Source: Proteles cristata cristata (Eukaryota > Chordata > Mammalia > Carnivora > Hyaenidae). From it: 64,000 bases of DNA. Both the position numbers and the translations under genes were made by a program. Below the pieces are notes generated by a model that made no database searches, was not told the DNA's origin, and saw only the letters and a list, made by a program, of their open reading frames with translations. This document shows, one piece after another, positions 1 to 11,360 of this stretch. Position 1 is the stretch's first letter, and every line of letters begins with the position of its first letter. Location: NCBI GenBank assembly GCA_017311185.1, contig JAESUZ010003505.1, forward strand, positions 1,116,001-1,180,000, given 5' to 3'.

Positions 1-2257
1 GAACTTCAAGGTCTCATAATGCCCTTATCAGATCAACTGTATGGTCCCAGAGTAGGTTGCTTAAATCTTCTTAGCTAAGCCTGAGAGTGCAAAGCTTAAT
101 ACCCGCAGGCTTGCAATCTTTTTGAAAGTGATTATAATTCAGCACCAGCTTTGCATCCGGGATAAAGGTTCCCCTTGAACACAAAGTATGTTACATGCTT
201 GTGTGCTAGTGATCAAGATACTCAGAGGATTACGCCACTTACTGTTCTTAAACCTCCAAAATGGTGTCAAAATGCTACATCCAATCAGCTAAGCTGTAAA
301 TTAAATTTTTGTAGATTGAAGGCATAATTTTATTTCATATGCCAGAAACTCATTTCAACCCTAGCATTTCTGTTAGCACGTGGCATCTAGCAACATAACT
401 CAAGAGGTTTAATGAAAGTTTAAAAACAATCTGTTGCAGATTTTGTGCCTAATTTATTTTTAATTGCAAATTGTGCAACACATTATTGCCTGTGAAAATA
501 GAAATTTAATTTCCTTCCTGTTTTTGTCTTATTTTTTTTATAACTCTAATGCAACCTCAGAGAGGAAACAGGGTTTAACATGCCATTTTCTGGATTTTAT
601 TTCTTTATTCTTAGATCCTTGATATGCAGTCTTTAGAAAATATAGCTCATGCCACTTAGCATTATCCTTCAAACACACTTTCATGCTTTTCAGAATGTGC
701 TGTTTAGAATTTCTGTAAGAAGTTTGCATTTCCACGATTATTGCAAGTGGAGAGCACGCACTATGCTTGCAGCTTTACTCCGTTTCATGTGAAAATTCTC
801 CTCACTTGGTCTGCGGGTAACAGCGTTCGTATTCATATTCAGCTATTGCAGATCGTGCAGCTTTAGTGGTGATGAAATAGAAGCACACACAAGGTAACTG
901 TAATTATAAGAATAGCTGAGGAATTTGTAAAAATTCGATATCGGGTCCCATATTGTCATAACAGCAGAAAAATACATTATTAGCATGAAGTTTGCTTTTC
1001 AGGGACCTTTCATTTCCTTCCTAATTGGTCTTCTCTGGAATGCAATAAAGGAAGCATCAACAGAAGCATGCATTCTGGACTTTTTCCTTTGGAAAGTTTT
1101 CTCACACTCTGCTGCATCTGGTAGTTTGACTTTGGATGGGAATCTGAAATGAAGCTTAATGTGAGTGCTATCAAGTGATTCTAGGAAAATGTCAAAATAC
1201 AAGAGAAGGAAACAAAGGTCTTCTCTGCTGGATTTGCATTCCCTGCTGAAATCTCTGGCACTTGATAGCAGAAAGTGAGTGGTAGTATTTATTTTACATT
1301 CCCTGCCTTTCTCTCCCTCCCCTGTCCTTAGAGAACGGCCATCAGCTTGCTCCCCGCAGCCTCTCTCTCTCCTGGCTGGGCATTTTGTCAGCCAAGTGAG
1401 CTGCCGTCACAGCTCGTGACAGGACAGGGGCTGCCTCTTGCCAGAGAGGGCTGTGGATGGACGCGGCGACGGAGGCACTGTCTGTTCACTTGGCCGCCAC
1501 GAGCCCTGGCTTCCAGGGATGGTGAGATCAACGTGATACCTTGTTTCGGGTTTGCTCTTCTGAGCAGGGACATTACACAACATCACAGTCTCCACAAGGA
1601 ACACTTGTTGTGAGTGAGCACCTTTACTTCCTCCCAGAAGACATTATAGTTCAAGTTCAGGGAGGACCTGGGACTGGCATGGGGAGTTCAGTTAAGTACT
1701 CGAACTTGAACTAAAAATGAGGCAGACGAAAGGCTGGGACACTGTTTTATAAGTGACCGTGAGGTAGAAGATACAGCAAGCTATTTAAACCAGAGTCTTG
1801 ATTATCTTAAAGTCATGGACTCACATAGAAAACAACTGTCTTGTTTAAAACTGATCACATAGTTGTTTTTCTGAGGCGTTTTTATGTTTCTGTTTGAAAA
1901 TTTTTGAATATGTAAGTCTATTATACACGGACTTTTTCCCTACATGTACTACACATGCTTAAAGGGAAACATGTATCATTTATATTTTTATTTCTTAGGG
2001 TATTTGCCTGTCTCCAGCTCCTCCACATTGGGTGGATTGAATGGGTAGAGTCAGAGGCAGAGAGTACTTGGAATGCAGGAATGTACGGGTCAGGCAGGTA
2101 GAGCTAGTATGTACTTACATAGAAACCATTGTGGTAAAACCCACTCACTCTTATTAGGATGTAAACTTGGACTGTTTGTTGTAAATTCATGACTGAGAAT
2201 GCAGGATAGATTTCCAGAAGGAAAGTGTCTCTCTTCCAGTCTTTCCTTCCACTCACG
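1..2257. other. Unique AT-rich sequence, no recognised gene
   Basis: No SINE or LINE hallmark was seen. Open frames here are short and unlike any family I know. The only notable part is a GC-richer islet at about 1330-1530, with CpGs and possible splice signals (listed separately). Confidence 0.5.
1392..1521 (+). other. Weak candidate exon
   Basis: A pyrimidine-rich run at 1360-1375 and TTTTGTCAG ending at 1391 could be an acceptor, and ATG|GTGAGA at 1521/1522 a donor. The interval is GC-richer than its surroundings, and a + frame is open from 1347 to 1613. The acceptor is not strong, because the pyrimidine tract is separated from the AG by GGCTGGGCA. No protein family is recognised. It may be chance. 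Confidence 0.2.
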
Positions 2258-2270
2258 AATAACTTGGATA

Positions 2271-2516
2271 GGGGCACCCGGGTGGCACAGTCAGTTAAGC
2301 ATCTTACTTCAGCTCAGGTCATGATCTTACAGGTCATGTGTTCAAGCCCCACGCAAGGCTGTGTCCTGATAGCTTGGAGCCTGGAGCCTGCTTCGAATTC
2401 TGTGTCTCGCTCTCTCTCTGTCCCTCCCCCGCTCGCAGTCCTTCTCTCCCTCTCTCTCTCCCTCTCCTTCTCCCCCCCCCCAAAAAAAAATAAATTGACG
2501 TTAAAATTAAAAAAAG
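2271..2516 (+). mobile_element. Felid Can-SINE (SINEC_Fc type)
   Basis: The tRNA-like head GGGGCACCCGGGTGGC is followed by the TCAGGTCATGATCTTA block, a CT-rich tract and an A-rich tail. It is flanked by AATAACTTGGATA (2258-2270) and AATAATGTGGATA (2517-2529), a TSD matching at 11 of 13 positions. Moderately diverged. Confidence 0.92.
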
Positions 2517-2663
2517 AATAATGTGGATAGATCCTTTGGAGAGAAGTGCCACTGCTAAGTGTAAAGGCAGCAGGACTTTTTTCAGCCTCAGCTCTTTCTA
2601 GTGAGACTTATGCTCTCTAGTTCTTAATTCTTTACTCATTAAAAGGATGTCTTACTTCTTTCT

Positions 2664-2888
2664 TTTTTTTTTTAAATATATTTTTATTTATTTCTAGGAG
2701 AGAGAGAGAGAGACAGTGTGAGCAGGGGAGGGTCAGAGAGAGAGAGAGAGATACAGACTCTGAAATAGGCTCCAGGCTCTGAGCTGTCAGTCAGCACAGG
2801 GCCCGACACGGGGCTCGAACCCACGAACCGTGAGATCGTGACCTAAGCGAAAGTTGGACGCTTAACCGACTAAGCCACCTAGGCGCCC
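2664..2888 (-). mobile_element. Felid Can-SINE, young subfamily
   Basis: Reads in reverse: poly-T/TATTTATTTCTAGGAG tail, GAGAGA tract, then the tRNA-like head ending GGCGCCCC. A perfect 13-bp TSD, CTTACTTCTTTCT, lies at 2651-2663 and 2889-2901. It carries the GTCAGTCAGCAC and CTAAGCGAAAGT features shared with the copies at 15812, 49902, 51333 and 53274, but is the most diverged of the five. Confidence 0.95.
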
Positions 2889-2969
2889 CTTACTTCTTTC
2901 TGCACACACTTACGTGTAGCCTTGCAACAGTCTCATACATGTGACTGCAGTAATGCACACGTGTGTATG

Positions 2970-2975
<6 letters not shown>

Positions 2976-3017
<42 letters not shown>
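2976..3017. repeat. (AC)n microsatellite
   Basis: About 21 uninterrupted AC dinucleotides, preceded by an alternating GTGTGTATGCGCGCGC run. The whole 2957-3017 stretch is alternating purine-pyrimidine. Confidence 0.97.
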
Positions 3018-3018
<1 letters not shown>

Positions 3019-3504
3019 CACTGACTCTTACTGGTTGGAGATTCCACAACTTCATTTATAAGCCTGATGTGTCGGGAAGCCTGATGAAGAGGAATAGATC
3101 TTCCTTTTAATCGAAATCTTCAAACTGTGATCAGTCCTTACTCAGGTGACAAGATGGACATGAACACACCTGTCTCCTGCTTTGTGACTTACAATTTTAA
3201 CTCATCCCTGAAAGTCTGCCGCTAACTTAAAAAAAAATTAAATTAAAATCCAATCATTTCCCTTACTTCGCATGGCCAAATTTATGATACATTTCATGCC
3301 TGACCCAAAGTTGTTCACAGGTAAAAAATGCATACCAATTGAAAATGAAAACAGACTTTTGCAAGTAAAATTTTTGAACATACATAGAATTTATATGTCA
3401 AAAGTAACAAAAGATTATTGGTTTATTTCCTTTACTAATCTTTAAACTATTTTACAGCTCATAGATTTCTTGTATCCAAGCTGAACTTAAAAAAATAAAA
3501 ATAT
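3018..3504. other. Unique AT-rich sequence
   Basis: No repeat family, RNA gene or credible coding frame seen. Confidence 0.45.
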
Positions 3505-3668
3505 GGGAGTGCCTGAGTGGCTCAGTTGGTTGAGGATCTGACTTCACCTCAGGTCATGATCTTGCAGTTAATGAGTTCAAGCCCCACATTGGGCTCTGCG
3601 CTGACAGTCTGTCAGGGAAGATCCCACTTCTGATCCTCTGTCCCATTATCTCTGCCCCTCTCCCACTT

Positions 3669-3699
<31 letters not shown>

Positions 3700-3712
3700 G
3701 TCTCTTTCTCTG

Positions 3713-3748
<36 letters not shown>

Positions 3749-3800
3749 TCTCTCAAACAAATAAAACATTAACAAAATTATAAAAATAAATAAATATAAA
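3505..3800 (+). mobile_element. Can-SINE with expanded CT tract
   Basis: The head GGGAGTGCCTGAGTGGCTCA and the CAGGTCATGATCTTG block are followed by an expanded, slightly interrupted (CT)n at about 3667-3755, then an A-rich tail. The expansion makes this copy longer than the usual 200-230 bp. The end is approximate because the flanks are also A-rich. Confidence 0.88.
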
Positions 3801-4499
3801 TATAGCCACAAAGTAATCATTCAGATTGTTGACATTGCAGTTAGTGAGATTTAAACAAAATTATTTTCATTTGAAAAAAATGTAAGGGTTGTGTGGCTCA
3901 AATGTATTATGGAAACAGTCAGTTCTAACTTGTAGTCCAGAGAAACACTGTAGAAAAAAATAAAGGCAAAATATGAGGGTCTTTGAAATACTTGAGAATA
4001 CATATGCATATCAGACTGAAGAGTTTTTTTAAATCTTACTCTTCATCTCTCTTAGTAAAATGACCTATGCAAAGCCAAGCATGCTGGCTTCATTCAAATA
4101 TGGTGCATAATTTAAATTTATTCTTTGGCTAACAAATGTTGTGTTGAGCAAATTGGTGACTACATCTTTGTCAGAAACCCTAATGTCAAAATATCACTTC
4201 TGATGGTGCATTTGTTTTGTATGGGTTTTGTTTTGGTTTTGGTTGGAAAAAAATAGTCATATGAAAACAAAAGGAGTCACCCAAGATGTGGGATAACTTT
4301 TTAAAAGCCAGTATAGGAGGGATCAAATTATGAACAGCCTTATTTGATGTAAAGCTTCTGAACTTCATACAATTTACTTTGTCTCCTGACACAATCTTTG
4401 AGTCATTTAGAGATTTTCAGTTCCCTGTGCCACAAGCAGAAACTTCTACAATGGAACATCAGGACCAGAAGATACCTTAGAGACAATTAGTTTCAAATC
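3801..4499. other. Unique sequence
   Basis: AT-rich, with no recognised element or gene. Confidence 0.45.
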
Positions 4500-4625
4500 C
4501 TAATTTTATAGAGGAAACTGGTACTTAGATACATTAAATGACTTGGCCAAGGTTAGAAACCCAAATGATACCGAGCCAAATCTCCTTGACTTCCAATCTG
4601 GTTGTCTTTCCGTTTTTTCTCATGC
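4500..4625 (-). mobile_element. MIR-like remnant
   Basis: The series ATTTTATAGAGGAAACTGG, TTAAATGACTTGGCCAAGG and a following CCAATCTGG resembles the reverse complement of the MIR core. It is strongly diverged, so the family call is tentative. Confidence 0.4.
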
Positions 4626-4879
4626 TGTAACTGAGTTGACTCCCAGAAAGGTTGACATCACCATTTCCTGGGATCTAATAGGTGAGGACTCTCTCGCCCA
4701 AACGTTTGAGTTAAAGCACATTTGGACTTGGGAGGTTGTGGGAGGAAACAGAATGGAACTTAAAATCCTTGAAGGCACAGTGGTTTTTGAGTTCTCAAAT
4801 AGTCTTAGCTAAAACATTAGAAACTCAAAAAGAGGATTTGAAAATGCTCTTAAGGGAACAATTATAACAAGTTTTGCTA

Positions 4880-5045
4880 GGTACCTGGATGGTTCTTCCA
4901 GTTAAGCATCCAACTCTTGATTTCAGCTCGAATTATGAGATTGAGCCCTGTGTCAGGCTCTGTGCTGGGCATGGACCCTACTTCAGATTCTCTCTCTCCC
5001 TCTTTCTCTGTCCCTTCCCCATCCCCCAGAATAAATAAATAGGGG
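4880..5045 (+). mobile_element. Old, shortened Can-SINE
   Basis: A degenerate head (GGTACCTGGATGG, then GTTAAGCATCCAACTCTTGA) is followed by GGCTCTGTGCTGGGCA, a CT tract and AATAAATAAATA. The tRNA-unrelated middle is shortened. It is more diverged than most other copies. Confidence 0.8.
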
Positions 5046-5815
5046 GAAAAAAAGCTTTCCCACTGAGCAACAATCACATTGGCCTGTTGTGAAAAACGTC
5101 CTCAAAAAAAAAGAGAAAGAAAAAAGAAAAACGTCCTCTAAGCATATGTCCTCTGTACTATTGAGGTTTGACTGTAGTATAATCACTCAGCTGTGATCTT
5201 CTCTGCCCTTCTGCAAAATAGTTAGAAATATGCACAAGAATCAGGTGATAAAGGTGAAAATAAGATTTAAGCGACAACACTGGAAATGAGAATATGACTT
5301 AGACTTGAGGTCCACGTTGGGCATTTCACTATGCCCCCCCACCACACACACACATCTAGATGTTTTGATCCATGTCTGAGAATAGTTGCAGTTACATGCA
5401 TACCACTGGGCAGGTACAGCAGGGAATGGCCTGCTCCCAGGGCTGGCCAGCCCTGCTGTGGTCAGTAGGAGTGGAATCTGGCAGACGGGATCCAAGCAAC
5501 ACATGAGGCTGGGCTCTGTGTATGGCCAGTAGGTGAATGAGTTAGAGAAAAGATGGAGCTTCCTTCCAAATATTAGCATAATGCCAGCTGTCCTTTTTAA
5601 CAACTGAGACCAGAAATGGGAGAGAAAATGGAAAATATTCTCCATGTTTCTACTCTTCTGGATTATAAACTGCAAGAAAACTTTGTCAATGTAACACATA
5701 TCCGTTGAATATTGGGACATGGGTCTAGTACTCTACCCGGTGCTGAGTACATAGAGATGAAAGATTCAGATATATTCTGTCCTCTCCCCAACTCATGTGT
5801 CTTCTTTCTAAACTG
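5046..5815. other. Unique sequence with one longer antisense frame
   Basis: A 159-codon - strand frame (5241-5720) is the longest here. It is Cys/Phe/Ser-rich with no recognisable domain, and a short CA run (5341-5354) lies inside it. I see no splice or promoter context. Probably non-coding. Confidence 0.4.
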
Positions 5816-5879
5816 AAATGAAATGAAATGAAATGAAATGAAATGAAATGAAATGAAATGAAATGAAATGAAATGAAAA
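5816..5879. repeat. (GAAAT)n pentanucleotide STR
   Basis: About 12 uninterrupted GAAAT units, ending in a short A-run. Long and pure enough to be length-polymorphic. Confidence 0.96.
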
Positions 5880-5924
5880 ATAGAAACATGTGCCTAACAG
5901 AGATCATGTTTATCGTATACAGAG

Positions 5925-6130
5925 AACTGATTTTGGAGCCTTGCATTCAAGTTGAGTTACCACCATATGCCATATGATCTTGGTTAAGGTGTCTAGCTTC
6001 TCTAAGCATTAATATCCTCCTTTATACAGTGGACATAGCAATTATGCTAACAGCACGGATTGTTTGGAGGATCAAATGAGTGCTTGCCACATGCTAAGGG
6101 CTCAGTGAATTTTAGCTGTGATTATTAACT
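5925..6130 (+). mobile_element. MIR SINE
   Basis: The MIR order is visible: TTTTGGAGCCTTGCATTCAA, GATCTTGGTTAAGGTGTCTA, CTCCTTTATACAGTGG, GGAGGATCAAATGAG and a 3' CACATGCTAAGGGCTCAGTG. Typical age-related divergence. Confidence 0.8.
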
Positions 6131-6251
6131 CTAAGTGAAAATATGACACTGTTGTTGGTGCATTCATTGCAAATATACAAGTAATAACTAGAAGATATGG
6201 GTGGGGTATGGTTCCAGCCCCCTGAAGTCTTGTGGAGGAGGTTGCTCTTTG

Positions 6252-6471
6252 TTTTTGTTTGGTTGTTTATTTGTTTCATTTCAAATTTTTATTTAAACTC
6301 TAGTTAGTTAACATGCAGTGTAACATTGGTTTCAGGAGTAGAATTCATTGATGCATCACTCCCATTCCACACCCAGAATGTTTGATCATAGCAAGTGCCC
6401 TCCTTCATACCCATCACCCATCTGGCCCATCCCCTACTACTTTCGTCCCTTCACCAATGAAGGTTGCTCGT
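6252..6471 (-). mobile_element. 5'-truncated carnivore L1, 3' end
   Basis: A T-rich start is followed by AGTTAGTTAACATGCAGTGT, GGTTTCAGGAGTAGAATTCA and CCATCACCCATCTGGCCCAT, which read as the reverse complement of a carnivore L1 3' UTR. Flanking GGTTGCTCTTTG (6240-6251) and GGTTGCTCGTTG (6472-6483) form a 12-bp TSD with one mismatch. Only about 220 bp of element is present. Confidence 0.88.
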
Positions 6472-6483
6472 TGAATAAAGACC

Positions 6484-6850
6484 CTGGCTAGAGTGTGACA
6501 GAGGACTGGAGGTCATCCTCCATATGTAACCAAGGTGCAAGTGGAGGGGATACCCAGTGCACGAAGGCAAGATAAGAAAAGTTGTACAAGACTTAGGGAG
6601 ACCAGTAATAGACCTTTAGTAGTGAGCAAAGAAAGGTGACCTGGTGGAATGTAGACCATATAAATGCACGACGAGGCTTGTATTTCTGTCTCAGATTGTC
6701 CTGTCTTTCTGAAGGAACAATCTTCCATCGGAATAGATGACACAAAACAGCTCCGTACTACCTGAGCACTCTGGTATTTTAACACACTAAGGTGAGCTCT
6801 GACCATCTTCAATGTTTGCTGTTACTGCCTTCACTTCTCCTTTGCTAAAA
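6484..6850. other. Unique sequence
   Basis: A 99-codon - strand frame (6513-6812) has no recognisable motif. No other feature seen. Confidence 0.4.
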
Positions 6851-6867
6851 TGTGTGAAAGCATTCTT

Positions 6868-7140
6868 GGGGTGCCTGGGTGGCTCAGCCAGTTAAGCGTC
6901 CTCTTTGGTTCAGGTCATGATGTATTGGTTTGTGAGTTTGAGTCTCCCATTGGGCTCTGTACTGACAGCTTGGAGCCTGGAGATTTCTTCGCATTCTGTC
7001 TCCCTCTCTCTCTGCCCCTCCCCTGCTTGCTCGCTTGCTCTCTCTCTCTTTCTGTCTCTCTCAACAAATAAGTAATAAACATAAGGAAAAACATAAGTAA
7101 AGAAGAGACAGAGTCTAAATTTAAAAAAAAAAAGTTAAAT
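6868..7140 (+). mobile_element. Can-SINE
   Basis: The head GGGGTGCCTGGGTGGCTCAG is followed by the full body, CT tract and a long A-rich tail. The TSD is TGTGTGAAAGCATTCTT (6851-6867) versus TGTGTGAAAACGTTCTT (7144-7160), 15 of 17 matching. Confidence 0.93.
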
Positions 7141-7204
7141 AAATGTGTGAAAACGTTCTTTATTTACCTGTAAAATGTTAGTACGCAATCTAGACCAATT
7201 TACC

Positions 7205-7417
7205 TATTTTTGTTTGTTTGTTTATTTAGCTTTGGGAGAGAGGTGGAGGCAGAATACAAGAGCGGAAGGAGCAGAGAGAGAGGGAGACACAGAATCTGAA
7301 TCAGGCTCCAGGTTCTAAGTTCTCAGCACAGAGCCCAATGCAGAGCTCAAACCCAGGAACCTTGAGATCACGACCTGAGCTGAAGTCAGATGTTTGACTG
7401 AGCCACCCAGACACCGC
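7205..7417 (-). mobile_element. Can-SINE
   Basis: A T-rich tail at the left is followed by GAGAGAGAGGGAGACACAGA, the GGCTCCAGGTTCTAAG block and CTGAGCCACCCAGACACC at the head. No clear TSD was found, which fits its divergence. Confidence 0.88.
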
Positions 7418-9130
7418 TACATGGATAGATTTAAATTAGACATTTCTATGAAGAATTTAGTTTTGCAGTCTTTTTCTTAATGTAGAAAATTAATGAAACG
7501 ATAAAACCTACTCTGTAAGGAAATGTGGTATATACATACATAGTATAATTTAGACTGCTGAGGGTAAATATAAACAGCTTCATTTTGCACAGATCCATTA
7601 CACACGCTCCTATAGCAAAATATTAAGGTAAATGCATGACAAAACAGGCAAATACTGCAGTGGGCATTTAAGAAAGAGCCGATGTTCTTTGGTAGTGGCA
7701 AATGGTGATATTAGTCGTTGCTGACAGGAGGAAAGCCACCCCAGTGTGCTCCTAAAGTCACTGACTCTATTCATTTGTCCTTAGCTAGACCTAACACAGA
7801 AACAGACAAATAATGACCATGAATTGATTGATTCCCCTTATATGTATTTAAGCAAGTTAAATAGAGGTAACTGCTGTAATTGCATATTTACTATTTCACT
7901 TTTGCAGCTCGGAAAGCAACAAACATCCAGCCCCCTGTCATGAGTGTGATATGTTAAACTGTCCCAAACAGTGGCAATGCTGTGATAGATGAACGTAACC
8001 AACTAACACTTCGTACAGTGTCGCGTGAGGCTAATGTAGACTGCGACAAATCAATGATAGGTGGAAAAGAAAACAAGTTGGTTGTGCAAAAGTGCCGAGC
8101 GACAGGCTCACTTTGTGACGTGATGCTGTTTAATGAGTGTTCATAAGATCTAAGGAAGCTTTGCCCAGGCTTTTTGTCTGCCATGATCACTTAACTATGT
8201 AAGCCGGCCCAAGAATAGTGCTTTGAGCAAGATTGTGTTTTTGCATTAGTATTTGTTCTGAAATATGGATTAGTAATAAGCATTACAAATAGGACTTGTC
8301 AGAAGAGCACCACAGAGACTTTTTGCTAAATCAAAGATCCATTGTTTCACAAAAGATAAATGTATTCCATAGTTAATGATTTGTCCCAAGATCTGATAAG
8401 TATCCTTCACATATACAGTTGATTCAAAATGTGAGCCATTGAAATATACATCTCCACACCTGAACACTGTGTCCATTATGAAATCTATACATGTGTTCTG
8501 TATAATTTATTACCTAAAAATATTAGGGAAAAAATTGAGTAACTTTAGAATGAATTAAACTTCAATATTCAATTTGCTCTCTATTTTCAAGCAGAATTAG
8601 TTTTGAGAATTAGTATTTTAGTTCATTTATTATTGGAAAAGACCTTGCTGACTTACTCAAGCAAGAAAATTACCCCAAAAGCTTGCAAGATTTATAATGC
8701 TTAGGAAAAAAAAAAGGCAATTCAAAACCTAATGAGACATTTTAGGCCTCATTTACATCTCTAACCTGACCCATTTTCTGCAAAACGTTTTTGTTGGTAA
8801 TTTACATACTAAAAGCTAGTTATTTATCCATCCCTAACCAAAAAGTTGATGAGATTACTAATACCATAGTGAAGTTAACATTACCCTAAAAGCTAAATAT
8901 GACCATTTCTAGAAGGTAGACTATTGAGTCATTTATTCAGCTATAATCTCTGTTACAGCTGGAAATGCATCCGAATTCTGAGAGTATGACATGAAAGCTT
9001 GAATATCTCATTGCCACACTCATTTTATTGGCGGGAGTGGTGCCAGGAATGCACACTTGGCAAAAGAAGCACATTATGGTGCTGTGTACGTACACACGTG
9101 TAGCCCTCCAGGAAAATAATGCAGTGAAAT
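7418..9130. other. Unique sequence with a small CpG cluster
   Basis: No repeat recognised over about 1.7 kb. Eight CpGs lie within 7994-8120, and TGACGT occurs at about 8117. Antisense frames at 7954-8190 and 8270-8476 are protein-like in composition but match no family I know. No RNA gene seen. Confidence 0.4.
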
Positions 9131-9330
9131 ATATTCTCTAAAACAATAGCAAAAATATATATCCATAAATATATTTAGTTTATAAATGGATTTATATAGT
9201 TTTAATACAAATATATTTTATTAAAATCTTTCTTTTCCTATTTTACATATTTATATTTGAATATATATTTAGATATATTATTATATGTTATATATTTTAT
9301 CATTTTATCATATATATGTGATATATATAT
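9131..9330. repeat. AT-rich low-complexity tract
   Basis: About 200 bp composed almost wholly of A and T, with repeated ATATAT runs, for example around 9255-9330. Confidence 0.85.
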
Positions 9331-10739
9331 TGTGACCACTTGCTGATAATTGTTAACTTAATAACATACCCTCAAAGTTACTGAGTCACTATGGTAACTT
9401 AGCTAATGTTCATAATATAAGCGTCTGTGAGATATGAGTTCGGTTGATGGATTTCTAAGTTATTTGGTATCATTGTATGTTAAGAGTTATACTCCAAGAC
9501 CTTCAAGATTGTCGTGAGGTGTAACTTGCCTTCCTCCTAGCTTGAACCTCCTCTGTAAGTGGCATACACCAAATCCTATCAGCACCTAGAAACTGAGAAG
9601 TGCTTAATGTATGTGGGACTCCTTTTCCAAGGAGTTCTTAACTAGCGTGCACTGTGAGGCCTTTTGTAAGTCCCTGTCCTTTGGGGCAGTGCTCAACCTG
9701 ATTTTAGTTGTTCAGCATCTCCTGCAAACTCTCCCACCTAGGTTAGTCCAGCATTGTGATCAGGGCCAGACTGGAACAAAGAAGAACCCACACTCGACCC
9801 TTCCAGTGGCCTATGAAAGCCCAGAGTCTATAGAGCCATCTGAAACAGCCGCAGGTCCATGCCTTCCCTGGTCAGATGCAGCTCTATCCCTTTCCTATTT
9901 TCTTTCACTTTGGTCCATGTGTTTCAGATTGTATTTGTTTTCAGAAACTCTATTTGCTGTTGTACTCTTCCTGTTAGCAGAAGATTTACAAAAGGAAATG
10001 CGATCTGTTATACACAGAGAAAACAGACTTTGGTGAATGTAATTACTACAGACTCATCTGCAAAGTACATTGCCATTCACCAAACCCTATTATCTTGTGA
10101 CGTTTTAAGAATCATATTTTTATTTCCTATTTTGAGGCTATTGAGTGCTGTGGGTGCCACAGCAACATTGTCATTGCCATTACCACCATTGTATTTACGG
10201 CTGCCATTAATGCTCTCTTGAGGAAAACCACGCGGACAGTTGGATTTCTCTACCCTTCAGGGTAGTTGGAAAACTTAAGTTCTAGTGGCCTCACACGCTG
10301 CAAACCATTCTTCCAAAAGGCATGCTGTGATTGCCTGTTCTGATTTCTGCTAAGCCACCTGGAATATCTTTGGCTATTGTATCTACTACTAGAAGCGATT
10401 GATAATATTCAATGAACGCTTCGCATTTTTTGTGAAAACTTTTTACTTTGTGTAAAATGTCCTTAGTACCTGGTCGTAAATGATATACACCAGCTCTTGA
10501 TTTCTTATTACATGGTAACATCTTTTGGCACAGCAAAGCATTTTGAGGGGGACCTGGCAGGGAGTTTGGGGTTTGATCTGTGAGGAAAATACCATGTGAG
10601 CATTACACTTCTTACACAGTCACTTCAAAAGTACTTCCTGATCTTAAATTATTATGGCACCCTTAATATTTCTCATAAATCAAATGCATTTTAGGGTTCC
10701 ATGTGTACCAACTCCTTTTCAGTCATTTATACTAGAAAT
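9331..10739. other. Unique sequence, no recognised gene
   Basis: It holds a 141-codon + frame (9611-10036) overlapped by a 120-codon frame in another phase, and an 81-codon - strand frame (10291-10536). None shows a known domain or supporting splice context. The 81-codon frame has the most protein-like composition. Confidence 0.4.
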
Positions 10740-11360
10740 GTTTGATAACACTTTCTATGGAGTAGTGATGAAAGACCCCTGCCCTGTGGCACTTAAAGTC
10801 CCAGGGAGAAAACCAACAAAAAGACCTCAAAATAATGACATATTGAGGGGCACCTGGGTTGCTCAGTCGGTTGAGCCTCCGACTCCGGCTCAAGTCATGA
10901 TCTCACGGCTCGTGAGTTCAAGTCCCACGTCAGGCTCTGTGCTGACGGCTCAGAGCCTGGAGCCTGCTTCAGATTCTGTGTCTCCCTCTCTCTGCCCTCC
11001 CCTGATCACACACTCTCTCTCTCAAATAAATAAATAAATGATAAAAATTAAAAAAAAATAATGACATATTAAGTTACACTCGAAGAAATGAGCAGAGGGC
11101 TATAAAATTCAGTATGGAGATGGGGTTAGTATTTAGATAGGGTGATCAAGGAGACTAACTGAGCAGGAGACATTAAAATCAGGATTTGAAGGTGAGAAGG
11201 AACCAACCAAGTGAGTTTAATGGGAATAGCATTCTAGAGCATACCAGTAAAAGATTCTGATACAGCAGGGCACATCATACCTAGGACCTGGAAGATGGTC
11301 CTGTGGTTAGTGTTAGGTAATGGTTTATGTTAGGGAGGTACACACAAATGAGTTTGAAGA
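10740..11360 (-). mobile_element. L2 LINE fragment, split by a SINE
   Basis: Segments such as GACCCCTGCCCTGTGGCACT, ATCAGGATTTGAAGGTGAGA and GGAATAGCATTCTAGAGCAT follow, in order, the reverse complement of the L2 3' region. A SINE at 10847-11054 interrupts it. Heavily diverged and non-functional. Confidence 0.65.
10847..11054 (+). mobile_element. Can-SINE inside an L2
   Basis: The head GGGGCACCTGGGTTGCTCAG and body are close to consensus, with a short CT tract and AAATAAATAAATAAATG tail. A perfect TSD, AAAATAATGACATATT, lies at 10829-10844 and 11055-11070. This insertion postdates the L2 it splits. Confidence 0.95.

Noticed and set aside
5241..5720. 159-codon - strand frame, the longest in the window
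   Set aside because: No domain, signal or splice context. It crosses a CA repeat, so it is not enough for a gene call.
9611..10221. Overlapping 141- and 120-codon + frames
   Set aside because: They overlap in different phases, lack a domain, splice sites or Kozak support, and have composition like random AT-rich DNA.
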